Source: Clostridium sp. CAG:590
GTDB lineage: Bacteria > Bacillota > Clostridia > Lachnospirales > Lachnospiraceae
DNA: 12,357 bases
Assembly: GCA_000431135.1 (NCBI GenBank)
Contig: HF987844.1
Span: 9,171 to 21,527 of the forward strand
Reading direction: 5' to 3'
Positions 7,311 to 12,357 of this stretch are shown piece by piece. A model generated the notes under the pieces. It searched no databases. It saw nothing but the letters and a program-made list of their open reading frames with translations, and was not told the origin of the DNA. A program made the translations under genes and the position numbers. Positions within the stretch are counted from its first letter, which is position 1; the number at the start of each line of letters is the position of its first letter.

Positions 7311-7757
7311 CTATTTCTCTACTACATTCACTTTCAAGGTTGCTGTTACCTGTGGATGCAGTTTGATCTTCACCTCATGCGTACCAATTGCTTTGATCGG
7401 CTCCTTTAACTGTACTTTCTTCTTATCTACTTCATGTCCTAACTGACTCTTTACCTCTTCTGCAATCTCTTTGGAAGACACAGATCCGAAGCTCTTGCCA
7501 CCCTCACCTACTTTGATCGCAATTGTAATCTCTTCTTCTCCGATCTGCTTGCCAAGTGCCTGTGCTGCTGCAAGATGTTCCGCAGCTAACTTATCATCAT
7601 TTGCTTTCTTTAACTTCAGATCATTGAGATTCTTGCCGGTTGCTTCCAACGCCTGTTTCTTCTTTAACAGTACATTTCTTGCAAAGCCATCATTGACTTT
7701 GACAACTTCACCTTTTTTACCGACATTTTTCACATCTTCTAATAAAATTACTTCCAT
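7311..7757 (-). CDS. rplI: 50S ribosomal protein bL9
   Basis: The 148-residue protein matches bL9 in length and sequence. The N-terminal 23S rRNA-binding domain begins MEVILLEDVKNVGKKGEVV with the signature VNDGFARNVLLKKKQA; a long connecting helix (residues about 45-75) and a C-terminal domain with GKSFGSVSSKEIAEEV follow. bL9 sits near the base of the L1 stalk and helps keep the reading frame. The ATG at 7757 is chosen over an upstream in-frame start at 7775 because AAGGTGG lies 7 nt before it and this gives the normal N-terminus. It lies 37 bp after gdpP and 24 bp before dnaB with no terminator, in the gdpP-rplI-dnaB operon order conserved in Firmicutes. Confidence 0.97.
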   Translation of the reverse strand: MEVILLEDVKNVGKKGEVVKVNDGFARNVLLKKKQALEATGKNLNDLKLKKANDDKLAAEHLAAAQALGKQIGEEEITIAIKVGEGGKSFGSVSSKEIAEEVKSQLGHEVDKKKVQLKEPIKAIGTHEVKIKLHPQVTATLKVNVVEK

Positions 7758-7794
7758 ATCTGATCCACCTTTCACTGTTATCTGTATCTATGCC

Positions 7795-9855
7795 CTAAAA
7801 ATCTCCATCATCCCGCATCTTCCGGATCAAATCACGGATCTGCTGTTTGACTTCATCAATACTTACATCTTCAATCTGTGCACCTGCCACGGTTCCGTGT
7901 CCGCCACCGCCAAAATGCTCCATAATGACCTGTACATTGACATCATCAATACTTCTGGCACTCACATAGACCACGTTATCGATCTTTGACAATACAAATG
8001 ATGCCCGTACTCCATCAATATCCAACAGTTCATTTGCCACTTTCGCTGCCAATACGGTCGGACTGTCAACCCCTTCCGTCGGAACATCGGATATTGCAAA
8101 ATTATCCAAAAAGAGCTCGGCACTTTCCACACCTTTTGCCTGCTGCTTAAAGTTGTCAATATCACTTCGGTATGCTTTTCGTACACGCGTCATATCCGCA
8201 CCGGACTTACGCAGGAATGAAGCTGCCTCGAATGTCCGGACACCGGTCTTCGTAACAAAATTGTCCGTGTCTACCAGAATGCCCGCATACATCGCATCGG
8301 CCTCTGCCGGTCGAAGCTTTGGCTTATCCATGCTGTACTGCAGGATCTCTGCGATCATTTCACACGCCGAAGACGCATACGGCTCAATGTAGGACAGCGT
8401 TGCATGCTCGATCACTTCTCCGCTTTGACGGTGATGGTCGATCACGACAATATTCTTTGTGTGTGCTAATAATTCCTCACACTCTGTTAAACGCGGACGA
8501 TTTACATCAACCACGACAACAACCGTGTTTCCGTCAATCGCTTCTAACGCCTGCTCACTATTATAAAACATATCCTCCGGATATACCGTACTTCCGATAA
8601 AATTGTTCATCGCCGGACGAATGGAACTTGTCACTTCATTGATGACAATATGTGCTTTCTTGTCCATCATGGATGCAAGACGATAGATTCCCAATGCAGA
8701 ACCAAGACAGTCGATATCCGGTTTCTTGTGTCCCATGATGATGACCTGATCCTTTGTGATCAGCATCTCCTTTAATGCATGGGCTTTGACTCTTGCCTTT
8801 ACCCTTGTATTCTTCTCTGCGGACTGTGTCTTGCCGCCATAATAAATGATCTTATCACCTTTCTTAACGACCGCCTGATCACCGCCCCGTCCAAGTGCCA
8901 TATCCATTGCCATATGGGAATATTCATATGCCATTGTATAATTATCATCATCCGGATCAACACCAACCGCAATACTTAATGTAACCGGTGTCTCATTACC
9001 GATATTGATGCTTCTCACTTCATCCAACAGCGAAAACTTGCCTTGCTGCAACTGCTCTAAATGCTGCTGCTGACAAACAAAAAGATATTTGTCCTTCTCT
9101 AACTTTGTGATAATTGCCTTTGCAGTCTGCATATATTTGGTGATCTTTCTGTCGATCAAAGCCACTAACAATGCACGTCTTACTTCCTCTGTGGCTTCCA
9201 TTGCTTCCTCATAGTTATCAATATAGATATGACCTGCAACAAGCTTGATCTTCTCTTTTTCCTCTAATGCCTCGACTAACTTGGTTTCATCATACAGGTA
9301 GATTGCAAACAACACATCATCTTCTCTGACATCATCTGCCATGTCCGTAGTCAATAATGTCTGAACATCGACACGACGAATCTCCACGCGATAATTCTTC
9401 TCATTCTGATAAATGTGAACCACCCGCTGATTCTCGTCCTCCGGTTCCATCTGCAATAACTCTAACGTTATATCCGTAAAAATGTGCTGTATATGCTTGC
9501 GCATATGCTGCTTATCGCTCTTTACAATCTCATAAAATGCTTTGTTACTCCACAAAACACGTCCGTTTGAATCAACCAATGTATATGGAATCGCTAATTC
9601 TTTGATCAGCTTACTCTGCACAGATCCGTGTGCAAAACTAAATGCAACCAGATCCGACATAATGTTCGGACGCTTCCGAAAATACATATAAGCAGCCACA
9701 CTAAAATAAGCTACAATAAATACGGTTACGATAATACCACTCGTCGTATCCACACCATATACAACCCCATTCATAATGACTAAAAGCACTGCCATATAAA
9801 ACGGAACCTGCAAATATTTCTCTATCTCTTTTTTTAATGGATTCTTGTCACTCAT
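7795..9855 (-). CDS. gdpP: Cyclic-di-AMP phosphodiesterase GdpP (DHH/DHHA1, membrane-bound)
   Basis: GdpP (YybT) degrades the second messenger c-di-AMP to pApA, affecting potassium and osmotic balance, cell wall stress and beta-lactam tolerance. The 686-residue protein shows two N-terminal membrane helices (about residues 17-35 and 40-59), a PAS-like domain (about 85-190), a degenerate GGDEF domain (about 205-340, with no intact GGDEF motif, as usual in this family), then the catalytic DHH domain: HKKPDID (H376, D380, D382), VVDVNRP (D450), DHH (473-475) and GILVDTDNF (D529). A DHHA1 domain with GGGGHGTVAGAQ ends the protein. All expected metal-binding residues are present, so it should be active. 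The ATG at 9855 is taken as the start; an AAGTGG lies 8 nt upstream, and an in-frame GTG at 9867 is the alternative. It is first in the gdpP-rplI-dnaB operon, behind a promoter at 9927-9955. Confidence 0.96.
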   Translation of the reverse strand: MSDKNPLKKEIEKYLQVPFYMAVLLVIMNGVVYGVDTTSGIIVTVFIVAYFSVAAYMYFRKRPNIMSDLVAFSFAHGSVQSKLIKELAIPYTLVDSNGRVLWSNKAFYEIVKSDKQHMRKHIQHIFTDITLELLQMEPEDENQRVVHIYQNEKNYRVEIRRVDVQTLLTTDMADDVREDDVLFAIYLYDETKLVEALEEKEKIKLVAGHIYIDNYEEAMEATEEVRRALLVALIDRKITKYMQTAKAIITKLEKDKYLFVCQQQHLEQLQQGKFSLLDEVRSINIGNETPVTLSIAVGVDPDDDNYTMAYEYSHMAMDMALGRGGDQAVVKKGDKIIYYGGKTQSAEKNTRVKARVKAHALKEMLITKDQVIIMGHKKPDIDCLGSALGIYRLASMMDKKAHIVINEVTSSIRPAMNNFIGSTVYPEDMFYNSEQALEAIDGNTVVVVVDVNRPRLTECEELLAHTKNIVVIDHHRQSGEVIEHATLSYIEPYASSACEMIAEILQYSMDKPKLRPAEADAMYAGILVDTDNFVTKTGVRTFEAASFLRKSGADMTRVRKAYRSDIDNFKQQAKGVESAELFLDNFAISDVPTEGVDSPTVLAAKVANELLDIDGVRASFVLSKIDNVVYVSARSIDDVNVQVIMEHFGGGGHGTVAGAQIEDVSIDEVKQQIRDLIRKMRDDGDF

Positions 9856-9926
9856 TCCTCTTACCACTTTCTGTACAAATCATGATTTTATACGTTTCTG
9901 TCCACCGATCACTTCGCAACCTCTTT

Positions 9927-9955
9927 AGTATACCATTTTTATGATTTTGTTACAA
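9927..9955 (-). promoter_or_regulatory. Sigma-A-type promoter of gdpP-rplI-dnaB operon
   Basis: TTGTAA (9955-9950), a 17-nt spacer and TATACT (9932-9927) give a good vegetative promoter, with transcription starting near 9920 and a leader of about 65 nt. The -35 box lies inside a small inverted repeat, TTTTGTT-GT-AACAAAA (9960-9945), which might be an operator or only AT-rich chance. No terminator is visible between the methyltransferase stop at 9988 and this promoter. Confidence 0.65.
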
Positions 9956-9987
9956 CAAAACATCTAGTGTAATAATACCGTTGTTCC

Positions 9988-10644
9988 TCAACATTTAGCG
10001 GGCGGCTGACCGTATTCAAATATCACTACTTTCTCATCCCAGTCCATCTCATAGGTCGGTAATTTTGCCATCCGGTAGAATTTGAAATGCTTGCGTTTCA
10101 TAAGCTCCAAATACTCCTCTTTTGGATAATACATCATCACAAACACCCTTCTCGGATGCTCTTGTACACTCTCCATAATATGTGCGATCACCTGCTCAAA
10201 TATGTTGATCTCAAACGGATTAAAAAAGTAAAACACATTATCTTCCGGCTGCACATCATATTCTTCTGCCTTCCCGTTAATAATCTCAATATGATCGCTT
10301 GTATCCCGGAATCTTGTATTGTAATACGCCCGGTTATCCAATGCCAGCTCATACAGATCCTCGTCCACTTCTATGCCACACACTTCACACTGAAACCGCT
10401 GGTTCACATAGAAAAGCACTCTTCCCTTTCCACATCCAAAATCGACCAGACGGTCATATCTGGTGAGGACATCCTCTAACGCATCAAATGCACAAATGAG
10501 CCCACTGTAACTGGTAGGCTCATATCGAAAATAATCATCATTATAACGATTGTTATACACAATCTCCGTACTCTCTATTCCAAGGAAATGTTCATATTTG
10601 TGATTTTCGAAATACTTTGGTGTTTTTCCCTTTTTCTTCTTCAT
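9988..10644 (-). CDS. Class I SAM-dependent methyltransferase of unknown substrate
   Basis: The 218-residue soluble protein has a Rossmann-type methyltransferase core. Motif I is LVDFGCGKGR (66-75), the acidic end of strand 2 is CGIEVDE (E92), and FYFFNPFE around residues 138-145 sits where the catalytic or substrate-binding motif IV is found. The NPF resembles the NPPF/NPF motifs of enzymes that methylate amide or amino nitrogens, but this is too little to name a substrate. The N-terminus is very basic (MKKKKGKTPK). The ATG overlaps the TGA of the DUF1934 gene (ATGA), which suggests translational coupling; AAGGG lies about 7 nt upstream of the start. It is the last gene of the ddl-murI-DUF1934 group. 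The fold is confident, the function unknown. Confidence 0.8.
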   Translation of the reverse strand: MKKKKGKTPKYFENHKYEHFLGIESTEIVYNNRYNDDYFRYEPTSYSGLICAFDALEDVLTRYDRLVDFGCGKGRVLFYVNQRFQCEVCGIEVDEDLYELALDNRAYYNTRFRDTSDHIEIINGKAEEYDVQPEDNVFYFFNPFEINIFEQVIAHIMESVQEHPRRVFVMMYYPKEEYLELMKRKHFKFYRMAKLPTYEMDWDEKVVIFEYGQPPAKC

Positions 10645-11066
10645 TCCGCAGCCCTTGCCCGTATCTTAAAATCCACTTCACACTCGGATATAAACTGATA
10701 ATTGATCTCGAGTGCATATTTTATTTTCACGGAAATCTCTGTATCCGCTTCTGTAAAATCCAACTGACTGGTTGCCACATCCACATGCAATGGTCCTGCC
10801 GGCGACTGATAGATATTCGTTGTCTTCTGATCCCGGTCAAAGGATAAAAATCCATTGTGTTCTCCTTTTTTGGTCATTTCAAAATGACCGTCATGGAACT
10901 TCACACGATTCTTTGTGACCGGTCCGTTTGCCTCAGACTGCACTTCATAAAGCACATAATGTTTGCCGTTTTTCATATAGTATGTGCCTGTTGTGACAAC
11001 TTCTACCGCACCTTCATCCGTTGCAAACTGATTTCCTGAAATTGTAACTAAGACATCTTTTGTCAT
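10641..11066 (-). CDS. DUF1934 (YwiB-like) beta-barrel protein
   Basis: A 141-residue protein with the DUF1934 pattern: an N-terminal VLVTISGNQ strand, alternating beta strands including YVLYEVQSE, a TKKGEHNGFLSFD segment, and a C-terminal half with PAGPLHVDVATSQLDF and KIKYALEIN. The family is calycin-like, small and cytoplasmic, with no established biochemical role. The ATG at 11066 has GGGAG 7 nt upstream. It starts 16 bp after murI and overlaps the methyltransferase start by 4 bases, so it belongs to the same transcript. The family assignment is firm; no function can be given. Confidence 0.85.
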   Translation of the reverse strand: MTKDVLVTISGNQFATDEGAVEVVTTGTYYMKNGKHYVLYEVQSEANGPVTKNRVKFHDGHFEMTKKGEHNGFLSFDRDQKTTNIYQSPAGPLHVDVATSQLDFTEADTEISVKIKYALEINYQFISECEVDFKIRARAAE

Positions 11067-11082
11067 ATCCTTACTCCCAATT

Positions 11083-11886
11083 CTAATAGCTTTCTATATC
11101 CACTACCTGTGTATCGGTCACATGACATGGCAATACACTGTCTGCAAATGCAATGAATTTCTCCACACCGTCACTTACATAATACTCGTATTCCGGTTTC
11201 TTCCGGCTGGTGTTCAACAACCCCTGTTCCGTCAATAATTCTTTCAGACTTTTGGCTGTCTCAAATGCAGGATTGACCAGGTGCACACTGTCTCCCATAA
11301 ATCGTTTGATCGTATTACGGATCAGCGGATAATGCGTACAGCCAAGCACTAATGCATCCACATGATATTCTTTCATCTCCTGTAAATATCTTGCTACAAT
11401 ATCGTCCGTTACACGATCCTCTAACAGCCCTTCCTCTACGAGCGGAACAAACAACGGACATGCCTTGCTGACAACCGTAATGTCCGGATTCAATTCCCGG
11501 ATATAATCATTATAAATGCCGGATTTGATCGTACTTTCTGTTCCGATGACACCAACATTGCCCGTCTTCGTTGTCTCTACCGCCATCTTCGCACCCGGCT
11601 TCACCACACCAATGATCGGGATATCAATCTCTGCTGCAATCTCATCCAAAGCAAGTGCACTGGCTGTATTACACGCCACCACAATTGCTTTCACTTCCTT
11701 GGTACGCAGAAACCGCACGATCTGACGGCTATATTTTAATACTGTATTCTTTGACTTAGAGCCGTAAGGAACCCTTGCCGTATCACCAAAATACACAAGA
11801 TCCTCGCCCGGCAGCTGCCGCATGATCTCTCTTGCAACTGTCAGACCACCGACGCCGGAGTCAAAGACACCTATCGGATTATTCAT
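11083..11886 (-). CDS. murI: Glutamate racemase
   Basis: MurI converts L-glutamate to D-glutamate for peptidoglycan without a cofactor, using two cysteines as acid and base. The 267-residue protein shows the N-terminal IGVFDSGVGGLTV (catalytic-site D9 and S10), YFGDTARVPYG, the first catalytic cysteine C72 in VACNTAS, and the second, C183, in LGCTHYPL with H185. It is full length and apparently intact. The ATG at 11886 is preferred, with AAGGAGA 6 nt upstream; an in-frame ATG at 11910 is less likely. It lies 74 bp after ddl and is followed closely by the DUF1934 gene. Together with Dat in the same window, the cell appears to have two routes to D-glutamate. Confidence 0.97.
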   Translation of the reverse strand: MNNPIGVFDSGVGGLTVAREIMRQLPGEDLVYFGDTARVPYGSKSKNTVLKYSRQIVRFLRTKEVKAIVVACNTASALALDEIAAEIDIPIIGVVKPGAKMAVETTKTGNVGVIGTESTIKSGIYNDYIRELNPDITVVSKACPLFVPLVEEGLLEDRVTDDIVARYLQEMKEYHVDALVLGCTHYPLIRNTIKRFMGDSVHLVNPAFETAKSLKELLTEQGLLNTSRKKPEYEYYVSDGVEKFIAFADSVLPCHVTDTQVVDIESY

Positions 11887-11960
11887 ATCTGTTCTCCTTT
11901 TAAAGTTCACAAAATATTTCGCCCTTTGTTCATTGTTTTATATGGTTGATATCCCGGGTC

Positions 11961-12357
11961 TTAATAGCGGCGTTCAAATGCCAGATCGATCTGCCGCTGC
12001 ACAAGTTCTTCAATATCAATCCCCTGTGCTTTCCACAACATCGGATACATGCTGATCGATGTAAATCCCGGCAATGTATTGATCTCATTAAAGATCACAT
12101 GATTGGTATCCTTCTCTAAGAAGAAATCCACTCTCGACAGACCATAACCATCTACTGCTGCGAAGATTGCTTTTGCCGCCTCCCGGATCTCATCTGTCTT
12201 ACCTTCCGGAAGTTCCGGAGAAATCACCGTCTTTGATTCCGCATTCGTATATTTGGCATCAAAATCATAAAATTCAGCCGCAGCTAATATTTCACCCACA
12301 CCGGATGCTTCTACATCGGCTGCACTTCCCAATACTGCGCACTCAATCTCTCTTCCG
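11961..12357 (-). CDS. ddl: D-alanine-D-alanine ligase, C-terminal part, cut by window edge
   Basis: About 131 C-terminal residues are present; the reading frame is open to the right edge. It begins GREIECAVLGSA, a Ddl signature, and continues with the ATP-grasp C-terminal region: AAVDGYGLSRVDFFLE and the Mg-binding stretch NEINTLPGFTSISMYP, ending LAFERRY. Ddl joins two D-alanines with ATP for the peptidoglycan stem peptide. The TTG codon at 12332 that could be read as a start is internal, because the conserved sequence continues upstream of it. murI follows after 74 bp with no clear terminator. Identity is secure; whether the missing N-terminal part is intact cannot be seen. Confidence 0.95.
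   Translation of the reverse strand, partial: GREIECAVLGSAADVEASGVGEILAAAEFYDFDAKYTNAESKTVISPELPEGKTDEIREAAKAIFAAVDGYGLSRVDFFLEKDTNHVIFNEINTLPGFTSISMYPMLWKAQGIDIEELVQRQIDLAFERRY

Noticed and set aside
9945..9960. Terminator after the methyltransferase gene
   Set aside because: The inverted repeat is AT-only in its stem apart from one G-C pair, has a 2-nt loop and no following U-tract, and it overlaps a promoter -35 box; it is a poor terminator.

Overview
The window reads as chromosomal DNA of a Gram-positive Firmicute, most likely a gut Clostridia/Lachnospiraceae-type bacterium. This is an inference from the gdpP-rplI-dnaB gene order, strong AGGAGG-type ribosome binding sites, sigma-A-like promoters and protein sequence flavour; no rRNA is present to confirm it. 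All genes lie on the minus strand, so the transcripts run from the right end of the window to the left. There is no tRNA, rRNA, CRISPR array, transposase or prophage gene. The longest stretches without a gene are about 130 and 156 bp, and both carry regulatory signals.

Region A (12357 to 9988, in transcription order): the 3' part of ddl (D-Ala-D-Ala ligase), murI (glutamate racemase), a DUF1934 beta-barrel protein and a small SAM-dependent methyltransferase. The genes are closely spaced, and the last two overlap by 4 bases (ATGA). The first two supply D-amino acids for peptidoglycan; the other two have no known substrate.

Region B (9955 to 5903): a good sigma-A promoter drives the classic Firmicute operon gdpP (c-di-AMP phosphodiesterase), rplI (ribosomal protein bL9) and dnaB (replicative helicase), closed by a hairpin terminator that overlaps the dnaB stop codon. 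As given, dnaB is broken. Just after the SQL motif there is an imperfect 20-nt direct repeat and a run of ten G, which shift the frame and split the gene into a 399-aa front part and a short C-terminal piece. Because dnaB is normally essential, an assembly or sequencing error is the leading explanation, with a real lesion or slippage tract as the alternative.

Region C (5886 to 2446): a large SNF2-family helicase with an N-terminal SWIM zinc finger. It starts immediately after the dnaB terminator.

Region D (2430 to 1): a near-consensus promoter, then a long hairpin with a U-tract in the leader, then dat (D-amino-acid transaminase), a DUF4392 protein (D-glutamate cyclase family) and the start of pxpB (5-oxoprolinase subunit B), which runs off the left edge. 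These three look like a D-glutamate module: Dat interconverts D-Ala and D-Glu, the DUF4392 protein would cyclise D-Glu to 5-oxo-D-proline, and the Pxp complex would handle oxoproline. With murI and ddl nearby, the window holds both supply and probable overflow or salvage of D-glutamate. This is the most interesting biological proposal here; the pathway as a whole is inferred from context.
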